Positions 1 through 7,402 of a DNA stretch of 64,000 nucleotides are shown here, piece after piece. Origin of the DNA: Anaerocolumna sp. MB42-C2 (GTDB lineage Bacteria > Bacillota > Clostridia > Lachnospirales > Lachnospiraceae); the NCBI RefSeq assembly GCF_030913705.1, contig NZ_CP133190.1, positions 2,480,001 to 2,544,000 of the forward strand, given 5' to 3'. The position numbers and the translations under genes are program-made. Below the pieces are notes generated by a model, which was not told the DNA's origin, made no database searches, and saw nothing but the letters and a program-made list of their open reading frames with translations. Numbering within the stretch: the first letter of the stretch is position 1; every line of letters starts with the position of its first letter.

Positions 1-332
1 TTACAGATGGCATCTGCCCTTGTGTCCATCCAGATCGGTGTATTGGTAAGAACTTTTCCTGCCTTATCAATTGCTATGGCTGACCAGCTCTGTCCGTCAA
101 CACCGACACCTGCGATTTCCTCTTTATCGATTCCTGATTTTTGCATGGTAGTATTTATGGTTTGATAAATTGCTTCCCACCATTCATCCGGATTTTGTTC
201 CGCATATCCCGGTTTTGGATAATAAACCGGATAATCTCCGTTTCCGCTGGCTAATACTTCACCCTGCCTGTTAAAAATTGCTATCTTGCAAGCACTTGTT
301 CCAATATCAATTCCAAGTAAGTATTTTTTCAC
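1..332 (-). CDS. FGGY-family sugar kinase, xylulokinase-like (3' part outside window)
   Basis: ATP-dependent kinase of a ketose or pentulose, cytoplasmic. Only about 110 N-terminal codons are inside the window. The actin-fold phosphate loop LGIDIGTSACK is at residues 6-16. The block YPKPGYAEQNPDEWW at residues 38-52 is the FGGY N-domain signature common in xylulokinases. GVDGQSW and WMDTRAD lie near the edge. The start is GTG at 332: GGAGG sits 6 nt upstream, and the overlapping ATG at 334 meets a stop at once. It is last in a minus-strand series aldolase - LacI - kinase. The exact substrate (xylulose, ribulose, other) cannot be decided from this half. Confidence 0.85.
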   Translation of the reverse strand, partial: MKKYLLGIDIGTSACKIAIFNRQGEVLASGNGDYPVYYPKPGYAEQNPDEWWEAIYQTINTTMQKSGIDKEEIAGVGVDGQSWSAIAIDKAGKVLTNTPIWMDTRADAIC

Positions 333-479
333 ATTAATCCTCCATGCTGCCAACACGCCGCGAATTTGGGCGTCAGCACAAATTTGCTGTTTAAAATAAA
401 TATATTAAATCACCGAAATCATTCTCTGCATTTTATTAAATCCGGTAATCTTATTTCTTTTTATTTAAATCTAGAAATC

Positions 480-489
480 GTAACGTTTC
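480..489. promoter_or_regulatory. Probable LacI-type operator upstream of the sugar kinase
   Basis: GTAACGTTTC differs by one base from the perfect palindrome GAAACGTTTC found in front of the aldolase (2468-2477). It lies between the LacI regulator gene and the kinase it precedes. The central AACGTT fits LacI/GalR operators, and a CcpA site is the alternative. Confidence 0.5.
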
Positions 490-534
490 GGCTTGTAATA
501 AAATTGATTTACTTTATGATTTTTGGTTTTATTT

Positions 535-1545
535 TTATAATTTTCTGATAGAATTTCCTTCCATAATGTCTGTTTGCAGTTTTATAATTTTATATTCTAT
601 TTCCGATTCATTTTTATTATCTGCAATTCTTTTCAAAATTAATTCCGCTACATTTTTGCCTATCTCTTCTTTGGGCTGTGTTACAATGGTTAATTTAGGT
701 TTGCATGCTCTCGCAAATTCCGTGTTATCAAAACCAATAACAGAAAGTTCTTCCGGTATTTTAACACCCAGCTCGTTGATTCCGATTACCGCACCCATAG
801 TCATTTCATGATTTGCAACAAATACCGCTGTCATGTCTTTATTGTTCTTAACCAGTTTTTCCAGACACCTGGCACCGCCATTAATGGTATAGTCACCATG
901 TTCAATTAATCTGTCTTCAGGAACAATTCCGGCTTCCATCAAAGCCAATTTATAACCGAGCATTCTCTCCTGTGCAGTAAATACATCCTCAGGGCCGCCA
1001 ACCATACCAATTCTCTTATGTCCATTATCGATAAGCCGCTGTATGGCATTTTTAGCTGCGGTTAAATTATCAACTAATACATAATCACATTCGATTCCGT
1101 TAATTTTACGGTCAATCAAAACAATCGGTTTCTTTGCTTTACCAAAACAACTTAGATGGGAACCGTCCGAATTAACCGGCATATTAATAATTCCATCCAC
1201 TCTTTTACGAAAAAGAAAATCAACGGCATTTTTCTCCAGTTCTTTATTGGTTCTACAGTCACAGACAATGGTAGCATACCCATGGTTTCTTAAAACATCC
1301 TCCATTGCAGTTATAATTTCCGTACAAAAGTTAATATTTAACTCCGGAATCACTACACCAATTGTTTTTGTTTTATTTGTCTTCAGGCCACGAGCTACTT
1401 CGTTTACCTCAAAATTTAATTCTTTAATTGCCGCCTCTATCTTTTTCCGGTTTTCATCCCGGACATTACCGCCGTTTAAATAGGATGAAATTGTTGCAAG
1501 CCCCAGACCTGTGTGCTTTGCTATATCTTTAATCGTAGCTACCAC
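535..1545 (-). CDS. LacI/GalR-family transcriptional regulator
   Basis: DNA-binding repressor, 336 aa, normal length for the family. The N-terminal LacI helix-turn-helix is at residues 5-24 (KDIAKHTGLGLATISSYLN). The hinge region follows near residues 45-60. The periplasmic-binding-protein-like effector domain starts at TIGVVIPELN near residue 62 and carries the dimer motif SVIGFDNTEFA near residue 265. The start is GTG at 1545, with a GGCGGG-like ribosome site upstream. It lies between the aldolase and the sugar kinase, so it probably controls this sugar locus through the AACGTT-centred palindromes at 480-489 and 2468-2477. The effector is unknown. Confidence 0.92.
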   Translation of the reverse strand: MVATIKDIAKHTGLGLATISSYLNGGNVRDENRKKIEAAIKELNFEVNEVARGLKTNKTKTIGVVIPELNINFCTEIITAMEDVLRNHGYATIVCDCRTNKELEKNAVDFLFRKRVDGIINMPVNSDGSHLSCFGKAKKPIVLIDRKINGIECDYVLVDNLTAAKNAIQRLIDNGHKRIGMVGGPEDVFTAQERMLGYKLALMEAGIVPEDRLIEHGDYTINGGARCLEKLVKNNKDMTAVFVANHEMTMGAVIGINELGVKIPEELSVIGFDNTEFARACKPKLTIVTQPKEEIGKNVAELILKRIADNKNESEIEYKIIKLQTDIMEGNSIRKL

Positions 1546-1587
1546 TGCTTTACTACCCGCCTTTTTATAAAATAACTAAACTTTTAA

Positions 1588-2442
1588 TTATTTTATCACT
1601 TTATTATCACTGCCGCAAACTAAAATACGGTTTTTAACCAGCTCTTTCACCTTCTCCATGCCTGCTTTACCTAAGTTCTTCGGATCAAAAGTATCCGGTT
1701 TCTCATTTAACAATTCCTTAATGCCATCGGTATAAGCAACCCTAAGCTCTGTTGCAAAGTTAACCTTGCAGATTCCTCGTTTTACACAATCCCTTACATC
1801 ATCGTCGCTTAAACCGGAGGCACCGTGTAATACCAAAGGTATTGATACAACCTTTTTAATCTCTGAAAGTCTTTCTTTATCAAGTACCGGCGTTCCATTA
1901 TAAAAACCGTGTGCTGTTCCGATTGCTACTGCAAGAGAAGTGATTCCTGTTTTCTCCACAAATTCTTTCGCTTCCATGGGATCTGTATTGGTATCTGCTT
2001 CCGCTTCCAGATCATCTTCCTTACCGCCGACTTTGCCAAGTTCCGCTTCCACGGGAATACCATTTGGTTTCGCTACTTCAACCACTTTTTTGCTGACTTT
2101 AATATTATTTTCAAAAGTTTCATGGGATCCGTCTATCATAATAGAAGTATATCCCTCCTTAATTGCTCTTACTGCAAGCTCAAAGCTGCTGCCATGGTCC
2201 AGATGCAGTGCAACCGGTACGGATGCTTTCTTAGCTTCCGCTGTAACGATAGCCGCAAAGGTTTCAAGTGAACCATACTTAACAGTAGAGGGCGTTGTCT
2301 GAAGCATAACAGGTGCATTCAGTTCTTCCGCTGCAGCTATAACCGCTTTTACCATCTCCATATTTTCAACATTAAATGCTCCTACGGCATACCCTCCGTT
2401 CTGAGCATCTAAAAGCATTTTTTCCGATGTTACAAGTGCCAT
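1588..2442 (-). CDS. Class II ketose-bisphosphate aldolase (FbaA/GatY/KbaY family)
   Basis: Zinc-dependent cleavage of a ketose 1,6-bisphosphate to dihydroxyacetone phosphate and an aldehyde, cytoplasmic. 284 aa, typical of the GatY/KbaY size class. The catalytic and metal residues fit the family: Asp82-His83 in HLDHGSS, His178 in GTAHGFY and His206 in LHGASG. The start is ATG at 2442, preceded by AAAGGAGG at the right distance; an upstream ATG would place the ribosome site inside the gene. First gene of the minus-strand sugar locus and driven by a near-consensus promoter with an operator just downstream. Whether the substrate is fructose, tagatose or another ketose bisphosphate cannot be told. 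Confidence 0.9.
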   Translation of the reverse strand: MALVTSEKMLLDAQNGGYAVGAFNVENMEMVKAVIAAAEELNAPVMLQTTPSTVKYGSLETFAAIVTAEAKKASVPVALHLDHGSSFELAVRAIKEGYTSIMIDGSHETFENNIKVSKKVVEVAKPNGIPVEAELGKVGGKEDDLEAEADTNTDPMEAKEFVEKTGITSLAVAIGTAHGFYNGTPVLDKERLSEIKKVVSIPLVLHGASGLSDDDVRDCVKRGICKVNFATELRVAYTDGIKELLNEKPDTFDPKNLGKAGMEKVKELVKNRILVCGSDNKVIK

Positions 2443-2467
2443 ATTACTTCCTCCTTTATTCAAATCC

Positions 2468-2519
2468 GAAACGTTTCTGTTTTCAATTATATTATAAGCA
2501 TAATGGGCAACAATGTCAA
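2468..2519 (-). promoter_or_regulatory. Aldolase promoter with LacI-type operator
   Basis: On the minus strand: TTGACA (2519-2514), 17-nt spacer, TATAAT (2496-2491), both perfect consensus boxes. The perfect palindrome GAAACGTTTC follows at 2477-2468, just past the expected start of transcription, a classic place for repression. The nearby LacI protein is the likely ligand; CcpA binding is the alternative. Confidence 0.75.
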
Positions 2520-2555
2520 CTTTATTATTTTCAACTATTATAATAAATTTTTCTA

Positions 2556-2584
2556 TTGACTTTTCAAAAACAAGTTAATAATAT
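2556..2584 (+). promoter_or_regulatory. Promoter of the aldose epimerase gene
   Basis: TTGACT (2556-2561), 17-nt spacer, TAATAT (2579-2584), upstream of the gene starting at 2627 and divergent from the aldolase promoter. About 80 bp separate it from the GAAACGTTTC operator. Confidence 0.6.
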
Positions 2585-2626
2585 TAAATTTAATATCGAA
2601 TAAAGGTTTAATAAAAGGAGGAAACT

Positions 2627-3508
2627 ATGCAATATTATTTAAAAAACGACAAGATCACAGCAAAATTTGATACTCTGGGGGGCGGAATCGTTTCGATTCA
2701 GGATTCTTTAGGTCTGGAATACCTGTGGCAGGGCGATCCTGCTTTCTGGTCCGGACAGGCACCTGTCATGTTTCCCATATGCGGCAGTATCAGAGATAAA
2801 AAGGCTGTTATCGGTCATAATATGACCTGTAATATGGAACGTCATGGAATAGTTCGAAAGCTGGAGTTTACATATGCCGGCCAGACAGAGGATTCCATAA
2901 CATTCTCCGTCTGTTCCGATGAGGAACTAAAGTCTAAGTTCCCCTATGACTTTGAATTACAGCTTACCTATATCCTTAAAGAGAATACTATTACAACTTC
3001 CTTTAAAGTACTTAACCGTGATTCCATCCCTATGCCATTTTTTGTAGGAGGACATCCGGGCTTTAATTGTCCGCTTCTTCCCGGTGAAAAATTCGAAGAT
3101 TATATTGTAGAATTTGAAAAACCTGAAGTTGCACTGTGTCCGGAATCCATTCCTGCAACCGGCCTAGTGAACGTAGATAACCGTCTGCCGATTCTTAACA
3201 ATGAGGCTGTACTTCCGTTAAAGCACAGTTATTTCAGTGTTGATGCATTAATTTTTGACCAATTAAAATCCCGTTCCGTGAAATTAAGTAATCCGGGAAC
3301 CGGTAAAGGAATTCAAGTGGATTTCGCTGACTTTGATTACTTTATTTTATGGTCAAGTTCCAATAATGGTCCTTTTGTCGCTTTGGAACCTTGGACCGGA
3401 ATCTCCACCTGCAACGATGAATCCGATATATTTGAAGAAAAAAGGGGGGTTAAAATCCTGCCTCCGAATCAATCAGAAGAACTTACATTTGACATAACCG
3501 TATTATAA
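2627..3508 (+). CDS. Aldose 1-epimerase (mutarotase) family protein, LacX-like
   Basis: Likely interconverts alpha and beta anomers of a sugar in the cytoplasm. 293 aa. The galactose-mutarotase-like fold shows the expected landmarks: MERHGIVRKLEF near residues 73-84 (first active-site His), GGHPGFN near residue 145 (second His) and the acidic VALEPWTGIST near residue 260 (candidate general base). AAAGGAGG precedes ATG 2627. Divergent from the aldolase-LacI-kinase genes, which suggests service to the same sugar pathway. The substrate sugar is not identifiable. Confidence 0.85.
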   Translation: MQYYLKNDKITAKFDTLGGGIVSIQDSLGLEYLWQGDPAFWSGQAPVMFPICGSIRDKKAVIGHNMTCNMERHGIVRKLEFTYAGQTEDSITFSVCSDEELKSKFPYDFELQLTYILKENTITTSFKVLNRDSIPMPFFVGGHPGFNCPLLPGEKFEDYIVEFEKPEVALCPESIPATGLVNVDNRLPILNNEAVLPLKHSYFSVDALIFDQLKSRSVKLSNPGTGKGIQVDFADFDYFILWSSSNNGPFVALEPWTGISTCNDESDIFEEKRGVKILPPNQSEELTFDITVL

Positions 3509-3620
3509 TTATAAAAACCATATTCTATAAATGGAATTCGTATAATATTATAGTAATTTTTATACCTTTAATATTTATACTTTTACAGATATGATAGTGT
3601 AACTGCATTACACTTAAGAC

Positions 3621-3660
3621 AGCAGTATTATGCTGATAGAGCATAATACTGCTATCTTTT
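3621..3660 (+). terminator. Rho-independent terminator after aldose epimerase
   Basis: Perfect 13-bp stem (3621-3633 with 3641-3653), 7-nt loop, then ATCTTTTTAA on the plus strand. It lies 112 nt past the epimerase stop and just before the convergent MATE gene end. Confidence 0.85.
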
Positions 3661-3668
3661 TAATATGT

Positions 3669-5033
3669 TCAAACTCTTCTATAATTATCTGCAATATAAT
3701 CCCTGACTCTAATATCATAACTAATATACAATATAACGCCTACCAGGCAAGTTATAATTTCTGTTACTGTCATCGACCAAATGACCCCATGTAATCCAAA
3801 ATACCGATGCAATATTATTATTACCGGAATGAAAAGAATACCTTGAGTAACAGACATAATCGTTGATGCTACTCCTTGTCCTGAAGCTTGAAAAAGTCCT
3901 GTAAATAATGTGGTAAATCCATTAAACAACGCAGAAATGAGCATAGCTATCATAATATATACACCAATACTTAACACCGTAGTATCTTTTGTGAATAAGT
4001 TTATTATTGTATTTCTGAAAGTATAAACCAGTGTGACAAAAACAAACGATAATCCAAAAATCCATATTGCTGATAACCTGATTGTCATTTTGAGTCTTTT
4101 ATAACTGTGATTAGAAAAGTTATAAGCAATTAATGGTATAATCCCTAACGATAAACCCATTGAAAGAAACTCCGGTATCTGAACTATTCTTAACGCTATG
4201 CCAAAACCGGCCACTACATTATCGCCATATTTAATAGAAAAATTATTTAATAGCAGTGTTGTAACTATAAGAAAAACCGTCAATAACAATTCTGACACAC
4301 CAATTTTATATATTTCTATTTTATCTTTAAAGGGTATACTAAAATGTTTTAAAAAACCCTTTAAATGTTCGCTTTTTGACTCTAAATAATAAATATAATA
4401 AAATGAAGAACCAATATTGGCTAATACCATGGACAATGCAACCCCTGTAACATTAAGGTGCAGAACTAATATCAGCAATATATCAAAGAATACACTTAAT
4501 ATCGTACTTATAAACATACCGTACATGGATTCCTTTGAAGCTCCCTCAGCTCTTACAACCTGCTCTAAGGTGAAGTTTAGTATAATGGAAAATCCTCCAA
4601 GAAACATAACCAATGAGTAGGCTTTTGTATAATTGATAACAGCCATCGAATCCGCACCCATAATCCTCACAATGGGTGTTAGTGCCAATACAGCCATAAT
4701 AGCAATGAAAACCGCTATTATTATACTGGCGTAAAAAGTATAACCTGCTACTTTTTTAGCTTTTTCTAACTCCTGTTTTGCAATCAATCTGGTAATAAAT
4801 GTTCCGCCCCCTGCTCCCATCATATTTCCGAAAGCCATTAGTATAGTGAAAATAGGTAAACCTAACGTAACAGATGTTAAAATTTCAGTATTATGCAGAA
4901 GTCCGATAAAAAATGTATTAATTACATTATATATGGATCCTACTGACATACCGATCATCATGGGAATAGACAGATGGAAAATTGCTTTTGGAATGGATGC
5001 ACTTTTTAAATAATATTCATTTGTTTGTTCCAT
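3669..5033 (-). CDS. MATE-family multidrug/cation antiporter
   Basis: 454 aa inner-membrane exporter with about 12 hydrophobic segments in two MatE halves (roughly residues 15-180 and 240-405). MATE proteins use Na+ or H+ gradients to expel cationic compounds. Motifs include SIYNVINTFFIG near residue 33 and GFGIALRIVQIPEF near residue 275. AAAGGAGA precedes ATG 5033. The upstream region carries the palindrome shared with the neighbouring MarR gene, so repression by that MarR is likely. The substrate is unknown. Confidence 0.9.
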   Translation of the reverse strand: MEQTNEYYLKSASIPKAIFHLSIPMMIGMSVGSIYNVINTFFIGLLHNTEILTSVTLGLPIFTILMAFGNMMGAGGGTFITRLIAKQELEKAKKVAGYTFYASIIIAVFIAIMAVLALTPIVRIMGADSMAVINYTKAYSLVMFLGGFSIILNFTLEQVVRAEGASKESMYGMFISTILSVFFDILLILVLHLNVTGVALSMVLANIGSSFYYIYYLESKSEHLKGFLKHFSIPFKDKIEIYKIGVSELLLTVFLIVTTLLLNNFSIKYGDNVVAGFGIALRIVQIPEFLSMGLSLGIIPLIAYNFSNHSYKRLKMTIRLSAIWIFGLSFVFVTLVYTFRNTIINLFTKDTTVLSIGVYIMIAMLISALFNGFTTLFTGLFQASGQGVASTIMSVTQGILFIPVIIILHRYFGLHGVIWSMTVTEIITCLVGVILYISYDIRVRDYIADNYRRV

Positions 5034-5078
5034 ATTTTATTTCTCCTTTCAGCATTAAAATTATTAGATGTATAACAA

Positions 5079-5094
5079 TTAGAATTCTAACTAT
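5079..5094. promoter_or_regulatory. MarR-type operator copy 1 (before MATE exporter)
   Basis: TTAGAATTCTAACTAT, whose first 12 bp are a perfect palindrome. The same 16 bp recur at 5603-5618. It sits 46-61 bp upstream of the MATE start at 5033. Confidence 0.75.
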
Positions 5095-5162
5095 TTAAGT
5101 ATATAAAATTATTAAATATCAAGCAGTAAAATAACCACATATATTCTCTTTCTTACAGGTTA

Positions 5163-5582
5163 TTAAAGATTGTTATTAACTTTCAGCAATAAAGCTAACA
5201 AATTCTCTTTTTCATCTTCACTTAAATTTGTGGTAATACTATTCTCAATATCAACAAATGTTTTATTGAACTCTTCAACTAATTCTGCACCTTTCGGTAA
5301 TACATAAATGTTCTTCTGCCTCTCATTATTTTTAGGAATTCTGCGTTCAATATATCCTTTCTTCTCTAATCCCTGCAGCATACTGGTAATACTTGCCTCC
5401 CTGCGTTGAAAGGCATCAGCCAAATCTCTCTGAATAATACCGCTATCCTGATGTTCGTAGATATAGCCAATCATACGGCCTTGTTGTGAGTTTAATCCTA
5501 ATTTATTTATTTTCTCATCAGCACTGAATTTTAACTTCATTGTAATGGTTCTAAATAAATCAGAATAGATATTTTTATCCAT
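5163..5582 (-). CDS. MarR-family transcriptional regulator
   Basis: 139 aa, standard MarR length. The winged helix-turn-helix spans about residues 35-105. Key segments are LGLNSQQGRMIGYIYEH, then IIQRDLADAFQRREASITSM (recognition helix) and the wing GLEKKGYIERRIPKNNERQK. AAGGAG precedes ATG 5582. It lies between two MATE exporter genes on the same strand. Its own promoter and that of the downstream MATE carry the same palindrome, so autoregulation plus control of the exporter is the simplest reading. The ligand is unknown. Confidence 0.92.
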   Translation of the reverse strand: MDKNIYSDLFRTITMKLKFSADEKINKLGLNSQQGRMIGYIYEHQDSGIIQRDLADAFQRREASITSMLQGLEKKGYIERRIPKNNERQKNIYVLPKGAELVEEFNKTFVDIENSITTNLSEDEKENLLALLLKVNNNL

Positions 5583-5602
5583 AAATTAACTCCTTAATAT
5601 AC

Positions 5603-5651
5603 TTAGAATTCTAACTATCAATATAATAATCTTTAGATTTCTATTTGTCAA
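5603..5651 (-). promoter_or_regulatory. marR promoter with MarR-type operator copy 2
   Basis: Minus strand: TTGACA (5651-5646), 17-nt spacer, TATTAT (5628-5623), then the operator TTAGAATTCTAACTAT (plus-strand reading, 5603-5618). The operator overlaps the expected start of transcription. Confidence 0.75.
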
Positions 5652-5674
5652 CTGCATTTTATAATAAACCAATA

Positions 5675-7012
5675 TTAATTTACATTACCATTTAACTTTT
5701 TCATCCGATAATAATAAGCCGGGATTAACGGTATTAATGCAGATACCCAGGCAACAGGGTTTGCAAAACATATTCCGACATAGCCAAATGGCTTAGCCAA
5801 TATTAAAATAACGAGTACTCTTGCAAATAATTCAAAAACTCCGCCTAACATAGGTAATAGTCCATATCCCAATCCCTGTAAGGAATTTCTATAGACATAA
5901 ATAAATCCCAGCGCAGGATAAAATCCGGCTACTGCATAGAAATATACTTTTGCTTTTTCCAAAACGCCGCCGCTGTTATCAGTAATAAATAGTCTGATTA
6001 ATGAATCACCAAAAACCAACACTGCCACCATTGAAACCGCACTGCAGATTAATGTTATAATAATACCTGCCCTGACTCCCTCTTTAACTCTGTCCATTCT
6101 CCCTGCTCCGGTATTCTGGCCTACATAAGTTGCTATACTGGCTCCAAGAGAGGGAAATGGCTGTGTAATAATATTCTGAATCTTACCGCAGGCAGTAAAG
6201 GCTGCTATATAAATCGGCCCTAATCCATTTAAGGCCACCTGAACCATCATCGTACCGATTGCCGTGATAGAGAACTGAAGCCCCATGGGTGTACCCATTC
6301 CAATTAATCTCTTTACACTTTTTCCCGAGAAATAAGCATCTTCTTTGTTTAAACTTAAAATAGGAAATTTCTTTGCCATATAAATGAAACACAAAAGAGA
6401 AGCTAACGCCTGGGATATTACCGTAGCATAACCGGCTCCCTCCACTCCCATGGATAATCCTGCAATAAACAAATAATCTAATATAATATTTACTATGGAT
6501 GAAAGAACCAAAAAGTACAGTGGAGTTTTACTGTCGCCCAATGCCCGTAAAATAGAAGCGAGGTTATTATATGCTATAGTCGCAGTCAGTCCCATAAAAA
6601 TAACCCGAATGAAACGATAGGTATCCTCCATGATTTCCTCCGGCGTATTCATTACCGTTAATATCCATCTGTTAGCTGCTAATAATCCAACGGTTAAAAC
6701 AACTGCCATAATAATACACAAATAATACGACATCGCTACATAATGTCTTACTCCTTTTATATCTTTTGCGCCGTAACGCTGGGCTATAATAATTGCAAAC
6801 CCACCTGTCATTCCCATCACCCAGCCGATAACCAAAAAGGTAAGCGAACCGGTTGATCCTACTGCTGCAAGCGCATTTACTCCCAGGTATTGTCCTACAA
6901 TAATGGAATCAATCACGTAATATAATTGCTGTACTATGTTACCTATTAAAATCGGGATTGTAAAACCAATCATCAATTTCATAGGTTTATCTGTTGTCAT
7001 ATCATTTGGCAT
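5675..7012 (-). CDS. MATE-family efflux transporter (NorM/DinF-like)
   Basis: 445 aa, about 12 membrane segments, two MatE halves. Landmarks are MLMIGFTIPILIGN-like helix 1 near residues 12-25, YYVIDSIIVGQYLG near residue 31 and FTACGKIQNIITQPF near residue 265. AAGGGG precedes ATG 7012. It is the third member of a MATE - MarR - MATE block on one strand. The 92 bp between it and marR contain the marR promoter, so it is probably transcribed separately. No copy of the MarR palindrome was seen in front of it; the leader instead has a two-way hairpin (7045-7077). Confidence 0.9.
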   Translation of the reverse strand: MPNDMTTDKPMKLMIGFTIPILIGNIVQQLYYVIDSIIVGQYLGVNALAAVGSTGSLTFLVIGWVMGMTGGFAIIIAQRYGAKDIKGVRHYVAMSYYLCIIMAVVLTVGLLAANRWILTVMNTPEEIMEDTYRFIRVIFMGLTATIAYNNLASILRALGDSKTPLYFLVLSSIVNIILDYLFIAGLSMGVEGAGYATVISQALASLLCFIYMAKKFPILSLNKEDAYFSGKSVKRLIGMGTPMGLQFSITAIGTMMVQVALNGLGPIYIAAFTACGKIQNIITQPFPSLGASIATYVGQNTGAGRMDRVKEGVRAGIIITLICSAVSMVAVLVFGDSLIRLFITDNSGGVLEKAKVYFYAVAGFYPALGFIYVYRNSLQGLGYGLLPMLGGVFELFARVLVILILAKPFGYVGICFANPVAWVSALIPLIPAYYYRMKKLNGNVN

Positions 7013-7044
7013 GGACTTAGCCCCTTTCCACCTCTATATTATAG

Positions 7045-7077
7045 ATCAGAAGCTGTTATCAGACTTCTGATAACAGC
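7045..7077 (-). promoter_or_regulatory. Leader with two mutually exclusive hairpins before MATE gene
   Basis: GCTGTTATCAG (7052-7062) pairs perfectly with CTGATAACAGC (7067-7077). ATCAGAAG (7045-7052) can instead pair with CTTCTGAT (7064-7071). The two folds compete for the same bases. It lies 33-65 nt upstream of ATG 7012. It could be an operator or an RNA switch; no terminator T-run follows. Confidence 0.4.
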
Positions 7078-7281
7078 GCAGTTATTGCGGATGCATTGAA
7101 TTATTGAAACGACCTTTGTTCCTATAATATAGCTTATTTTCTTATAATTCAACATTAAATAAATATTTTTAAAAAAACACAAATAAATACTTATAAGTTC
7201 TTTTCCCATTATTAGATACTAAGGTCATATAATTCCAAGAACGAAAAATATAGGTTCCTATTAAACATATTATATTTAAAA

Positions 7282-7377
7282 AGACTGTTGCATATCAATA
7301 ATTTATCCATCTCATTCCTGGAATATGATTCATATTCTCTATTACATAAGATCGATAGTTTATTTTTGCAACAGCCT
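7282..7377. repeat. Imperfect inverted repeat, terminator or MITE remnant
   Basis: Within the 390-bp gap 7013-7402, AGACTGTTGCA (7282-7292) pairs with TGCAACAGCCT (7367-7377). Weaker pairing continues about 12 nt inward, and a central hairpin GAATATGA-T-TCATATTC is at 7321-7337. On the minus strand it is followed by TTTTTAAAT, so it may end the GH127 transcript. The ends resemble those of small non-autonomous elements. The rest of the gap is AT-rich with no gene seen. Confidence 0.45.
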
Positions 7378-7402
7378 CTGTGATACAATCCTTATTAAAA
7401 TA

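Noticed and set aside
366..548. 60-codon hydrophobic plus-strand frame between the sugar kinase and LacI
   Set aside because: AT-rich intergenic sequence opposite the operator region, no ribosome site, overlaps the regulator end.
1909..2302. Two 120-codon plus-strand frames opposite the aldolase gene
   Set aside because: Antisense shadows of a conserved gene; Ser/Phe-rich composition, no ribosome sites.
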